A DNA stretch of 64,000 bases from Streptomyces spinosisporus (GCF_022698145.1 NZ_JALDAX010000008.1:186001-250000), one strand, 5' to 3'; shown: positions 24,570 through 33,330, counted from the stretch's first letter. Program-made: numbers and translations. Notes: generated by a model from the letters alone, not told the origin.

Positions 24570-25958
24570 TCAGTCGGCCGACTCGCCTTCGCATCGCGGC
24601 TTCGCTGCGTTGCGCCGAGTCTGCGTCAGGTGGATGTCGATGTACCGGATGAGGATCATCGGATCCTTCGGCTCGTCGGCCTGGAAGGTGACGCGGCGCA
24701 GGAGGGAGACGCCGTCGAGGCCGACGCCCTCGCGGGCGAGGACGTAGAGGGCGGTGAGCAGGGCCGCGCGGGCGTTGCCGTCGTCGAAGGGGTGGAAGAA
24801 GCAGACGTCGAGGTAGGCGCGGGCGGCACGGGCGGTCAGGGGAAGGGGCGGCGAGGCGGCTCGGGTGCTTTCGGACAGGCAGGCGTCCAGGCGGGCGCGG
24901 GTATCCGGGGCTATGCCGTAGCGCTCACGGCCGCTTTTGGCGAATGCCGGCTGGGTGCGGAAGGGCGGTGGCTGCGGTGTGCCCAGGACGTGCTGCTGCC
25001 AGCCGCGGAGCAGTGCGAAGTCGAGCGGGGCGCCGCGCGCGGCGTCCGCCCGCATCAGCTCCAGCGCGGCGAGCAGTCCGGCCGCGCGGGTGGGGTTCAG
25101 GGCGCCGTCGAAGGCGCGGATGTCGGCGGCGACGCCGTCACGGGACGGGGTCACCGGCCCTCCCCCGTCGTCCGGGCACTCCTGCCACGGCACGGTCCCA
25201 CGCACCGCGAGCCAGTGCTCCAGGTGGTCCAGCAGGGGCTCGGCGGCGGGTGGCGCGGCGTCGTCCGGGCGCAGTGACCGCGCCAGCCGCTCCGCGACGT
25301 CGTCGACCAGCACGATGTCCGGGCCGGTCCAGCTCTCGAAACGCCCACCGATCGCCTCGTCGAGCAGTTCCTCCGCGAGCCCTTCCTCGACCCCCCAGTG
25401 GTCGAGGAACCACGTGAGCACCAGACGGCAGTGTCCGTACCAACCGCTGCCGCAGCCCGTGCGGTCCGTGACCTGCAGGATCAGGTTGCGGGCGGCGCGC
25501 TCCCACAGGATGCGCTGATCCGCCACGGACGTCAGGTCCAGCGGGTACGCCTCGAACCACCCTGCGAGAGTCTCCAGCCATCCGCGCCACTCGCGCAGCG
25601 CGGCGACCACGCGCGGGAGTGTCTCCTCCGGGGTGGTGACGGAGTCCCTGGGGCAGCACCAGCTCCCCACCGGCCCGCCGTCGAAGTCCCCCTCGTCGTG
25701 CGCCCAGCGCCAACCCACCGCCCAGCTGCCGTAGTGCTCGGCGAGCGCCTGCGACATCGCGTCGGCCCAGGGGCGGGCCTCGTCCCAGCTCCAGGCACCC
25801 ATCACCGGGTCGGCGAAGGGTACTTGGGGGCGGCACGGCACTCGCCGGGCCGCGTCCAGGGAGCGCACCAGCTCCGCGGCGGACTCGCTGTCGAAGGGGT
25901 GACGGGCGGGATCCACCTCGTCCCAGCTCAGCCAACGCGGAGACAACTCGAAGATCAC
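24570..25958 (-). CDS. Fic/DOC-family protein
   Basis: A 462-residue protein with the Fic core HPFDDGNAR at residues 389-397 (His389 catalytic, Asp for acid, Arg397), preceded by ARAYLDVCFF and followed by ALLTALYVLA. The flap region is QPAFAKSGRERYG. The first about 250 residues (WSWDEARPWADAMSQALAEH and others) match nothing I recognise. Fic enzymes transfer AMP, UMP or another nucleotide to protein hydroxyls. I see no S/TxxxE(G/N) inhibitory helix and no small antitoxin gene beside it, so it may be regulated otherwise. The GTG start is 42 bp downstream of the methyltransferase stop, perhaps the same operon. Confidence 0.82.
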   Translation of the reverse strand: MIFELSPRWLSWDEVDPARHPFDSESAAELVRSLDAARRVPCRPQVPFADPVMGAWSWDEARPWADAMSQALAEHYGSWAVGWRWAHDEGDFDGGPVGSWCCPRDSVTTPEETLPRVVAALREWRGWLETLAGWFEAYPLDLTSVADQRILWERAARNLILQVTDRTGCGSGWYGHCRLVLTWFLDHWGVEEGLAEELLDEAIGGRFESWTGPDIVLVDDVAERLARSLRPDDAAPPAAEPLLDHLEHWLAVRGTVPWQECPDDGGGPVTPSRDGVAADIRAFDGALNPTRAAGLLAALELMRADAARGAPLDFALLRGWQQHVLGTPQPPPFRTQPAFAKSGRERYGIAPDTRARLDACLSESTRAASPPLPLTARAARAYLDVCFFHPFDDGNARAALLTALYVLAREGVGLDGVSLLRRVTFQADEPKDPMILIRYIDIHLTQTRRNAAKPRCEGESAD

Positions 25959-26000
25959 CTCGCCAGCCTGCCATGCCGAACGGGTGTTCGTGCAAGTGAA

Positions 26001-26816
26001 TTAGCGCGGGAAGCCGCCCTCACGATGCCCCGGCACGATGCCCGGCCCGGCCGCCGCCCGCGCCGTCAGCACCGGCTGGTAGAAACCGCTGGTTTCCGGC
26101 GTGTGCCAGGTGAGGGCGGTGAAGCCGGACGCGGTCGCGGCGGCAGCCACTTGGTCCCGGGTCAGCGCCCATGAGGTGGCGCGGCGCACGCGCACCTTCC
26201 ATCCGTCCCCGGCAGGCACGAGCTGGAAGTACTCCTGGTCGTAGTGTTCCCCGTCGTCGTGCCAGTGCCACAGCTGGAAGGTGATCGAGCGGCCGTCGGC
26301 ATCGTGCGACACCTGGGGCGGCACGGACGTGGGGTGGGTCCGCCGGGCCTCGTCGTAGTCCCTGATGGTGAGCAGCAGCAGCCCGTCGTCGACGAGAACC
26401 CGGCGCATGTCGGTGAGCGCCGCCTCCAGGTCGCCCGTCGTCAGCAGGTGCGCAAGGGAGTTGTCGGCGCACACGACGGCGTCGAAAGCGCCTGGGCGGA
26501 ACGGCAGTTGGCGCATGTCGGCGGCCACTGTGCGCAGTCGGACGCCACGGGCCGCGGCTTCCGCGGCTGCCCGCACGACCGCTACGGGACTCAGATCGCT
26601 GCCCACCACCCCGTGCCCGGCGCGCGCCAGCCCTATCGCCTGTGTGCCGATGCCGCAGGCGCAGTCCAGCAACTGGTGCGGTCCCGGGCCCAGTTCGCGG
26701 TGCAGGAGGGCGTCCAGGGTGGCTGCCTGGCGGGTGATGCTCGTGTCCCAGTCGGGGAAGATGCGGTGGTAGTCGGCGGCGAGCGAGTCGTAGAAGTCCC
26801 GGGCCGAGTGTGTCAC
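26001..26816 (-). CDS. Class I SAM-dependent methyltransferase
   Basis: A 271-residue protein starting MTHSARDFYDSLAADYHRIF. SAM motif I LLDCACGIGTQAIGLARAGH, motif II-like VAADMRQLPFRPGAFDAVVC (motif post I and II) and DMRRVLVDDGLLLLTIRDYD are standard for small-molecule methyltransferases. The GTG at 26816 overlaps the upstream FAD oxidoreductase stop as GTGA and was chosen for that coupling. The substrate is unknown. The position between a phytoene-desaturase-like oxidoreductase and a Fic gene gives no clear pathway. Confidence 0.85.
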   Translation of the reverse strand: MTHSARDFYDSLAADYHRIFPDWDTSITRQAATLDALLHRELGPGPHQLLDCACGIGTQAIGLARAGHGVVGSDLSPVAVVRAAAEAAARGVRLRTVAADMRQLPFRPGAFDAVVCADNSLAHLLTTGDLEAALTDMRRVLVDDGLLLLTIRDYDEARRTHPTSVPPQVSHDADGRSITFQLWHWHDDGEHYDQEYFQLVPAGDGWKVRVRRATSWALTRDQVAAAATASGFTALTWHTPETSGFYQPVLTARAAAGPGIVPGHREGGFPR

Positions 26817-28381
26817 CCCGCCGTCGCCTCCAGCACCGCCATCGCCGCGTTGTGCCCCGGCACCCCGCTCACGCCTCCGCCCCGCACGGCGCCCGCCCCG
26901 CACAGCAGCACGTTCGCGTGCCGGGTCTCCACGCCCCAACGCCCGGTGCCCTCCTGGGCGTAGGGCCAGGACAGTTCGCGGTGGAAGATGTTGCCGCCGG
27001 GCAGCCGTAGGTCGCGCTCCAGGTCGAGCGGGGTCTTCGCCTCGATGCACGGGCGGCCGTCCGCGTCGGTGGCCAGGCAGTCGGCGAGCGGTTCGGCGAG
27101 GTGGGCGTCGAGCTGGGCGAGGGTCGACTTGAGGAGCTCCTCGCGTACGGCGTCGTTGTCGCGGTCGAAGAGCCGGGCCGGTGTGTGCAGGCCGAAGAGC
27201 GTGAGGGTCTGGTAGCCCTGCTCGACGAGATCGGGGCCGAGGATCGTCGGGTCGGTGAGGGAGTGGCAGTAGATCTCGGAGGGGGGCGCGGCGGGCAGCT
27301 CACCGGCGGCCGCCTGGGCGTGCGCGGTGGCGAGCTGCCGGTAGCCCTCGGCGATGTGGAAGGTGCCGGAGAAGGCCTCGCGCGGGTCCACCGCCTCGTC
27401 GCGCAGCCTGGGCAGCCGCTTGAGCAGCATGTTCACCTTGAGCTGGGCGCCCTCGGCGGGGGCTGGAGGAGTGTCGCCGGTCAGCTCGGCGAGCGCCTGC
27501 GGGGAGGCGTTGACCAGGACGTGCCGTGCGGCGGCGACCCCCTCGCCGTCCGGTGTCCGGTAGGTGATCTGGGCCGTACGGCCGTCCGTGTCGATGCGTA
27601 CCGCCTCGTGGCCGGTGGCGATGTCGGCGCCCGCGTCCCGCGCCGCGGCGGCCAGGGCGTCGGTCAGGGCGCCCATGCCGCCGACGGGGACGTCCCAGGC
27701 GCCGGTGCCGCCGCCGATCACGTGGTAGAGGAAGCAGCGGTTCTGGGGCAGTGCGGGGTCGTGGGCGTCGGCGAAGGTGCCGATGAGGGCGTCGGTGAGG
27801 ACGACGCCGCGCACCAGGTCGTCGGCGAAGCGGTCCTCGATGGCGACGCCGATGGGTTCCTCGAACAGGGTGCGCCAGGCCTCGTCGTCGTCGACGCGCC
27901 GCCGCAGCTCGTCCCGCGTGGGCAGCGGCTCGGTGAGCGTCGGGAAGACACGCTCGGCGACGCGGCCGCTCATGCCGTAGAAGCGCTGCCAGGACTCGTA
28001 CTCGCGGTCGGAGCCGGTGAGCCGGGCGAAGGCCTCGCGGGTGCGTGCCTCGCCGCCTCCGACGAGCAGTCCGGTCGGCCGCCCGGCCCGTTCCGCGGGC
28101 GTGTACGAGGAGATGGTGCGCGGGCCGATCCGGAAGCTCAGACCGAGGTCGCGCACGATCTTCGACGGCAGCAGGCTGACCAGGTACGAGTAGCGCGACA
28201 GGCGCGCGTCGACCCCGACGAACGGGCGGGTGGAGACGGCCGCGCCCCCGGTGTGGTCCAGCCGCTCCAGGACCAGTACGGACCGTCCGGCCCGGGCCAG
28301 GTAGGCGGCGGCGACCAGGCCGTTGTGTCCTCCGCCGACGATCACGGCGTCGTATGTCCGGTGTCCCTCGTGAGCAGCCAT
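26813..28381 (-). CDS. FAD/NAD(P)-dependent oxidoreductase of the phytoene-desaturase/PYROXD2 type
   Basis: About 522 residues. FAD-binding DAVIVGGGHNGLVAAAYLAR (residues about 11-30), ERLDHTGGAAVS, and the C-terminal FAD motif VRGGGVSGVPGHNAAMAVLE. VPVGGMGALTDALAAAARDA and GNIFHRELSWPYAQ fit the family. Such proteins desaturate or isomerise long-chain or carotenoid-like substrates; PYROXD2-type members are poorly characterised. An ATG (28381) was preferred to an in-frame GTG 15 bp earlier because the family starts near it, although no strong ribosome site is visible. Its stop overlaps the methyltransferase start. Confidence 0.85.
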   Translation of the reverse strand: MAAHEGHRTYDAVIVGGGHNGLVAAAYLARAGRSVLVLERLDHTGGAAVSTRPFVGVDARLSRYSYLVSLLPSKIVRDLGLSFRIGPRTISSYTPAERAGRPTGLLVGGGEARTREAFARLTGSDREYESWQRFYGMSGRVAERVFPTLTEPLPTRDELRRRVDDDEAWRTLFEEPIGVAIEDRFADDLVRGVVLTDALIGTFADAHDPALPQNRCFLYHVIGGGTGAWDVPVGGMGALTDALAAAARDAGADIATGHEAVRIDTDGRTAQITYRTPDGEGVAAARHVLVNASPQALAELTGDTPPAPAEGAQLKVNMLLKRLPRLRDEAVDPREAFSGTFHIAEGYRQLATAHAQAAAGELPAAPPSEIYCHSLTDPTILGPDLVEQGYQTLTLFGLHTPARLFDRDNDAVREELLKSTLAQLDAHLAEPLADCLATDADGRPCIEAKTPLDLERDLRLPGGNIFHRELSWPYAQEGTGRWGVETRHANVLLCGAGAVRGGGVSGVPGHNAAMAVLEATAG

Positions 28382-28449
28382 GCTTCTTCGTAACACGCGA
28401 TGATCGTCGGCGGCCAGGGGTGTACGGCGCCGGGGGCGGCCCCGCCGGG

Positions 28450-30690
28450 TCAGCGCCCGCCCGCCGCCCGTTGCTGCCGCAGTACCGCCACCCTGCGGTA
28501 CAGCTCGACGGCCTCGGCGCCGCGGCCGAGCTGTTCCAGGCAGTGGGCCTCGTCGTTGCGGCTGGCGAGGGTGTCGGGGTGGTCGGCGCCGAGCACGCGC
28601 TCACGGGCGGCGGCGACCCGGCGGTACTCGGTCAGGGCGTCCGGCCAGCGGCCCAGCCAGCCGAGGCCGACGGCGACCTCGCGGCGGCTGACCAGGGTGT
28701 CGGGGTGGTCGGGTCCGAGGACGCGCTCGCGGATCGCGCAGACGTCGCGGGACTCGGCGAGGGCCTCCTCCCAGCGGCCGAGGCGGCCGAGGTTGACGCC
28801 CAGGCCGTGGCGGGCGCGGAGGGTCTCGGGATGGGTGGGGCCCTGGACGCGGGTGCGGTCCTCGATCAGATCGCGGTACAGCGTGAGCGCCTCCGCGCTG
28901 CGGCCGAGCCGGCCGAGGCTGATGCCGACCTCGTAGCGGGCGGCCAGGGTGTCGGCATGGTCCGGGCCGAGGGCCTGGGCGCGCGCCTCGGCGACCTCGT
29001 GGTAGGTCTGCAGGGCCTCCGGCCAGCGGCCCAACTGGCCGAGTGCGTACGCCACTTCGTAGCGGGTGACCAGGGTGTCCGGGTGGTCGGGGCCGAGGAC
29101 GCGGGCCCGTGCGGCGGCCACCTCGCAGGCCATGCGGTACGAGTCCTCCAGCCGGCCGAGCCTGCTGAGGTTGAAGGCGAGGTTGTGGCGGCAGCGCAGG
29201 GTGTCCGGGTGGTCGGGGCCGCTGCCGCGTTCACGGGCGGCGAGCACCGAGACGTACACCTGGTGGGCGTCGAAGTGGCGGCCCAACTGCCCCAGTACAT
29301 AGGCCATTTCCTGGCGGGCGGCGAGCGTGTCGACGTGGTCGGCGCCCAGCGCCTGCGTCCTCGCCGCCGCCACGTGCTTGTACTCCTGCAGCGCGTCGGC
29401 GGCGCGGCCGGTGCGGCTGAGGGTGAAGGCGACCTCGTAGCGGCTGGCGAGGGTGTCGGGGTGGTCGGGGCCGAGCAGGTGGGCGCGTTCGGCGGCCACC
29501 GCGCGATGCACCTCTCCGGCCTCGGCCCAGCGGCCCAGCCGCCCGAGGCTCAGCCCGGCGTTGTGCCGGCCGGCCAGTGCGGCGATCTTCTCCGGGGCGG
29601 GCGTCGACGGCTCCTCAGGGGCGGGCTCCTGGGCGCGGTCGCCCGCGGGGCGCGGAATCCACTCGCCGCTCAGCCCGGCGCCGGCGTCCGGGGGCGTGGT
29701 GCGCAGTCCGGTGCCGGTGGCCTTGTGGCCGGTGGTCATGCCGCGGGTCCAGGAGGGCATCCGGGCCTCGCGGGAGGCAAGGGGTGCGGGCCGATCGAGC
29801 ACGGGCTGCGGGGTGACGACGGTCGGCACATAGGCGGGAGTCGTCCGGCCCAGGGTGATACGGCGCCCCAACTCGCGTGCGTCGTGCGGGCGTTGCTCGG
29901 GGTGTTTGGCGAGCAGGTCCAGGATGATCCGGTCGAGGTACTCGGGCAGTTCGGACCGCCTGCTGCGGGGCGGTTCGGGCGGGGTGTCGCGGTGGCCGAC
30001 GAGGATCGCCCAGGCGTCGTCGAGGTCGAACGGCGGTACCCCGGTGGCGATCTCGTACAGCACGCATCCCAGGGAGTACAGGTCGCTGCGCTGGTCGACC
30101 TCCGAGCCGCCGATCTGCTCGGGCGACATGTAGTGCGGGGTGCCCATGGCGATGCCGGTGCCGGTCAGCCGGGAGGTGAAGCCGATGTCGTGGCCGAGGC
30201 GGGCGATGCCGAAGTCGCAGATCTTCACCGTGCCGTCGTCGAGCCGCATGATGTTGGCGGGCTTCAGGTCGCGGTGCACGATGCCCTGCTGGTGGGTGTA
30301 GGCGAGGGCGGCGGCGACCTGGTCGGCGATGTCCACGACGTCGCCGACGGCCAGCGGGTGCTGTTTGTTGTCCTCCAGCAGCTGGGAGAGGTTGCGGCCC
30401 TCCAGCAGTTCCATGACCAGGTAGAGGATGCCGTCGGACTCGCCGAAGTCATGGACGACGGTCACGCCGCGGTGCTGGAGGGCGGCGGCCACACGGGCCT
30501 CGCGGCGGAAGCGTTCTCTGAGCACCCGGGTGAAGGACTGGTCGTGGTGCGGGCCGAGGGGCTTGAGGCACTTCACGGCGACATGCCGGCCGAGCGACTC
30601 GTCGCGCGCACGCCACACCTCGCCCATGCCGCCCCGCCCGATCAGATCGAGCAGCCGGTACCGGCCCTGGATCAGCCTGCTGTCCCCCAT
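28450..30690 (-). CDS. Soluble Ser/Thr protein kinase with C-terminal tandem TPR repeats
   Basis: A 746-residue protein. N-terminal Hanks-type kinase: GRGGMGEV (18-25), Lys40 in VAVKCLK, HRDLKPAN (139-146, Asp141), CDFGIA (Asp159), GTPHYMSPE (183-191). A Pro-rich linker of about 90 residues has no membrane segment. Residues 376-711 are eight 42-residue repeats of kinesin-light-chain-like TPR units (each with LGRLGRW.EAL and LGPDHPDTL), with a ninth partial unit to the C terminus. The TPR part probably binds client proteins or another kinase. Its ATG overlaps the DUF2236 gene by 19 bp, so it is expressed with it. The lack of a transmembrane segment and PASTA sensor sets it apart from PknB-type kinases. 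Confidence 0.9.
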   Translation of the reverse strand: MGDSRLIQGRYRLLDLIGRGGMGEVWRARDESLGRHVAVKCLKPLGPHHDQSFTRVLRERFRREARVAAALQHRGVTVVHDFGESDGILYLVMELLEGRNLSQLLEDNKQHPLAVGDVVDIADQVAAALAYTHQQGIVHRDLKPANIMRLDDGTVKICDFGIARLGHDIGFTSRLTGTGIAMGTPHYMSPEQIGGSEVDQRSDLYSLGCVLYEIATGVPPFDLDDAWAILVGHRDTPPEPPRSRRSELPEYLDRIILDLLAKHPEQRPHDARELGRRITLGRTTPAYVPTVVTPQPVLDRPAPLASREARMPSWTRGMTTGHKATGTGLRTTPPDAGAGLSGEWIPRPAGDRAQEPAPEEPSTPAPEKIAALAGRHNAGLSLGRLGRWAEAGEVHRAVAAERAHLLGPDHPDTLASRYEVAFTLSRTGRAADALQEYKHVAAARTQALGADHVDTLAARQEMAYVLGQLGRHFDAHQVYVSVLAARERGSGPDHPDTLRCRHNLAFNLSRLGRLEDSYRMACEVAAARARVLGPDHPDTLVTRYEVAYALGQLGRWPEALQTYHEVAEARAQALGPDHADTLAARYEVGISLGRLGRSAEALTLYRDLIEDRTRVQGPTHPETLRARHGLGVNLGRLGRWEEALAESRDVCAIRERVLGPDHPDTLVSRREVAVGLGWLGRWPDALTEYRRVAAARERVLGADHPDTLASRNDEAHCLEQLGRGAEAVELYRRVAVLRQQRAAGGR
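28558..29565 (-). repeat. Eight 126-bp tandem coding repeats (TPR units of the kinase)
   Basis: Each unit encodes 42 residues ending LGPDHPDTLASR or a variant; unit length is constant, so the array can expand or shrink by in-frame recombination. A ninth, 35-residue incomplete unit follows to the stop codon. Confidence 0.85.
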
Positions 30691-31610
30691 CTGCCGCGAT
30701 CGCCCCCGTTACTGTCCTTTCGACCCTCCCCTGGCTCGTCCAGTATGGCGACCTCTCGTCCGAGTTTGTACGGTGCCGGACGGGAGCCGGGGCCCAGGCG
30801 TGCCATGGCGCGCAGGATGTGTTTGGGCGGGAGTTGCCAGCGCACACGTGCGGGAACGCAGCGCAGCAGGGTGCCGGTGGCACGCAGTTGCCGGGTGACG
30901 GTGGCGGGTTTCGGGGCCGGTCTGCCGTACAGCTCGTGGGCGTACGGCGGCAGGGCGGCGTACGCCAGCTGCGCCACACGCCGCCACAGCACCTCACGCG
31001 CCGGGACGAGAAGCGGGTGCGTCGGCGGGCGGAGCAGGAAGTCGTCCACTGTGCGTGCCTCGGGGCCGGCGGCGAGCTCGGGCCGCACCTTCTCGAAGAA
31101 GGCCGCCATCTCGGCCTGGTTCGCGGGTACGGCGTCGGGGTCGAGGCCCACCAGGCGGGCGCTCGTGCGGTGTTCGCCGATGTAGCGGTCGGCCTGCGCG
31201 TCGGTGAGCCGGAAGCCGGAGCGCCGCACCACGCTCAGATACGAGTCGATCTCCGCGCAGTGCACCCACAGCAGCAGCTCCGGCTCGTCGACGCCGTACC
31301 GCTCCCCCGTGTCCGGGTCGCTCGCCGACAGCATGCTGTGGATCTTCCGGACCCGGGCGCCCGCCCGCTCGGCGGCCTCGGTCGTGCCGTAGGTCGTGGT
31401 CCCGACGAAGTTCGCGGTCCGCATCAGCCGGCCCCAGGCGTCCTTGCGGAAGTCGGAGTTCTGCAGGACGCCGCGCACGGCGCGCGGATGCAGTGCCTGG
31501 AGGTAGAGCGCGCGGATGCCGGCGACCCACATCATGGGGTCACCGTGCATCTGCCATGTCACGGACTCTGGGCGGAACAGCCCGGGGTCACCTGCCTGGA
31601 GACCTGCCAT
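30672..31610 (-). CDS. DUF2236 (MpaB/Lcp-like) oxygenase-family protein
   Basis: A 312-residue all-helical protein. WVAGIRALYLQALHPRAVRG (residues about 28-47), FVGTTTYGTTEAAERAG, then LLLWVHCAEIDSYL and the later RRVAQLAYAALPPYAHELYG are the DUF2236 pattern with the conserved His residues (HPRA and VHCA) thought to ligate haem. The family includes latex-clearing protein and MpaB-like oxygenases; activity here is unproven. The stop is within the kinase start (19-bp overlap), and the upstream acyl-CoA dehydrogenase stop is only 22 bp away, so three genes form an operon. Confidence 0.84.
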   Translation of the reverse strand: MAGLQAGDPGLFRPESVTWQMHGDPMMWVAGIRALYLQALHPRAVRGVLQNSDFRKDAWGRLMRTANFVGTTTYGTTEAAERAGARVRKIHSMLSASDPDTGERYGVDEPELLLWVHCAEIDSYLSVVRRSGFRLTDAQADRYIGEHRTSARLVGLDPDAVPANQAEMAAFFEKVRPELAAGPEARTVDDFLLRPPTHPLLVPAREVLWRRVAQLAYAALPPYAHELYGRPAPKPATVTRQLRATGTLLRCVPARVRWQLPPKHILRAMARLGPGSRPAPYKLGREVAILDEPGEGRKDSNGGDRGRWGTAG

Positions 31611-31632
31611 CTGAGCAGGCTAACTCCGCGGG

Positions 31633-32811
31633 CTAACGCCGCACCCTCGGCATCCCCAGTCCGATCCACGAGATGATCTCCCGCTGGATCTCGTTGTTGC
31701 CGCCGCCGAAGGTGAAGATGACGGCGGAGCGGTAGCCGCGTTCGAGTTCGCCGTGCAGGACCGCGCCCGCGGAGCCCTCCTTGAGTTCGCCGGCGGCGCC
31801 GACGATCTCCATGAGCCAGGCGTAGGCGTCGCGGCGGGCCTCGGAGCCGTAGACCTTGACCGCGGAGGCGTCCTGGGGGGTGAGCGTGCCGTCCTGGACG
31901 GCGTGCACCATGCGCCAGTTGAGGAGCTTCATCGCGTCGAGCCGGGTGTGGGTCTGCGCGAGGCGGCGGCGCACCCAGGGCAGGTCGACGACGCGGCGGC
32001 CGTCGGCGAGTTTCGTCTCCATCGCCCAGCGCTGTACGTCGTGCAGGGCGCGGATGGCCATGGTGCCGTGGGCGGCGAGGGTCACCCGCTCGTGGTTGAG
32101 CTGGTTGGTGATCAGCCGCCAGCCCTGGTTCTCGGCGCCGACGCGGCGGGTGACGGGGACGCGGACGTTCTCGTAGTAGCTCGCCGTGGTGTCGTGCGAG
32201 GCGAGGGTGTTGATGAGGGTGCAGGAGTAGCCGGGGTCGGTGGTCGGCACGAGCAGCATGGTGATGCCCTTGTGGGGCGGGGCGTCCGGGTCGGTGCGGG
32301 TCGCGAGCCACACCCAGTCCGCGGTGTCGCCGTTGGTGGTCCAGATCTTCTGGCCGTTGACGACGTACTCTTCGCCCTCGCGCACCGCGCGCGTCTTCAG
32401 CGACGCGAGGTCGGTGCCGGCGTCGGGTTCGCTGTAGCCGATCGCGAAGTCGATCTCGCCGGAGAGGACCCGGGGCAGGAAGTAGGCCTTCTGCTCGTCC
32501 GTGCCGTACTGCATGATCGTGGGCCCGACGGTGTTGAGCGCCATGAGCGGCAGCGGTACGCCGGCCTGGGCGGCCTCGTCGAAGAAGATGAACTGCTCCA
32601 TCGCGGTCAGCCCGCGCCCGCCGTACTCCTTCGGCCAGCCCACGCCGAGCCAGCCGTCCGTTCCCAGGCGGCGGATCGTCTCGCGGTAGAAGCGTTTCTG
32701 GACGGCCGGGTCGGCATGCCGGGCATAGGCGTTGTCGGGCACCAACTCGGCGAAGTACGACCGCAGTTCGGTGCGCAGCCGCTGCTGCTCGGGCGTGTAT
32801 TCGAGGTGCAC
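31633..32811 (-). CDS. Acyl-CoA dehydrogenase
   Basis: A 392-residue flavoenzyme. DFAIGYSEPDAGTDLASLKT and WTTNGDTADWVWLATRT are the FAD/substrate motifs; FTFGGGNNEIQREIISWIGL carries the catalytic Glu at the standard C-terminal position. It oxidises an acyl-CoA to enoyl-CoA and passes electrons to ETF. The GTG at 32811 was chosen over the longer frame because GGAGG lies 4 bp upstream. A KstR-type operator lies 44 bp upstream, so the gene and the DUF2236/kinase genes behind it may be controlled with lipid catabolism. Confidence 0.9.
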   Translation of the reverse strand: MHLEYTPEQQRLRTELRSYFAELVPDNAYARHADPAVQKRFYRETIRRLGTDGWLGVGWPKEYGGRGLTAMEQFIFFDEAAQAGVPLPLMALNTVGPTIMQYGTDEQKAYFLPRVLSGEIDFAIGYSEPDAGTDLASLKTRAVREGEEYVVNGQKIWTTNGDTADWVWLATRTDPDAPPHKGITMLLVPTTDPGYSCTLINTLASHDTTASYYENVRVPVTRRVGAENQGWRLITNQLNHERVTLAAHGTMAIRALHDVQRWAMETKLADGRRVVDLPWVRRRLAQTHTRLDAMKLLNWRMVHAVQDGTLTPQDASAVKVYGSEARRDAYAWLMEIVGAAGELKEGSAGAVLHGELERGYRSAVIFTFGGGNNEIQREIISWIGLGMPRVRR

Positions 32812-32854
32812 GGCGCCTCCAGGCTTCCCAGGCAGGTCCTGTCGGCGCACACCG

Positions 32855-32868
32855 TAGAACGTGTTTCA
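32855..32868. promoter_or_regulatory. KstR-type operator upstream of acyl-CoA dehydrogenase
   Basis: TAGAACGTGTTTCA matches the published KstR consensus TNNAACNNGTTNNA at every fixed position. It lies 44 bp upstream of the dehydrogenase GTG, inside the 76-bp gap before the Cys-rich protein gene. The protein that binds it is not encoded in this window. Confidence 0.6.
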
Positions 32869-32887
32869 GAAATTGGGAATGCCGTCG

Positions 32888-33259
32888 TCAGTTCAGTGTG
32901 CTGAGGAAGTCCGTGCACGCCTGCGCGCACTCGCGGGTGGCCTGCGCGCCGTCCTCGGCGCCCGGATACCGGTCGAAGGCGTGGGCGCTCTCGAGGCACA
33001 CCGTGCGGCACCACTCCACCTGGATGCGGATGGCGGACTCGTCGAGGCTGTTCTGCTCCGACAGCACCCGGCACGTCGCGTCGCACACCTCCGCGCACAT
33101 GATGCCCTTGCGTCGTACGAATTCCTGCTCCTGGGTACCGTCCGCGTCCACCATGCTCGCGCGCAGGGCGCACGCGCGGGCACACTCGGTGCACGCCTGC
33201 GCACACGCGAAGCGATCCTCCAGGAATCGGAAGAGCTCCTGCTGGGTCGTCGTAGTCAC
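32888..33259 (-). CDS. Cys-rich four-helix-bundle protein (DUF326/copper-storage-like)
   Basis: A 123-residue protein with 11 Cys in helical spacing: CAQACTECARACAL, MCAEVCDATCRV, WCRTVCLES and ECAQACTDFL. This is the signature of Csp/DUF326 four-helix bundles that line their core with Cys to bind Cu(I). There is no signal peptide, so cytosolic copper storage is the expected role. The GTG at 33259 is taken (MTTTTQQELFRFLEDRF) because the frame upstream is Arg/Pro-rich; the ribosome site is weak. It is divergent from a small membrane protein gene, with a 71-bp gap. Confidence 0.82.
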   Translation of the reverse strand: MTTTTQQELFRFLEDRFACAQACTECARACALRASMVDADGTQEQEFVRRKGIMCAEVCDATCRVLSEQNSLDESAIRIQVEWCRTVCLESAHAFDRYPGAEDGAQATRECAQACTDFLSTLN

Positions 33260-33330
33260 ACCGGGCGGGTTGCCTCGGCCGGTCCGGTCAAACGTCGGTT
33301 CACGGCGGGGGCGCGGGGTACCCGCGTGCC

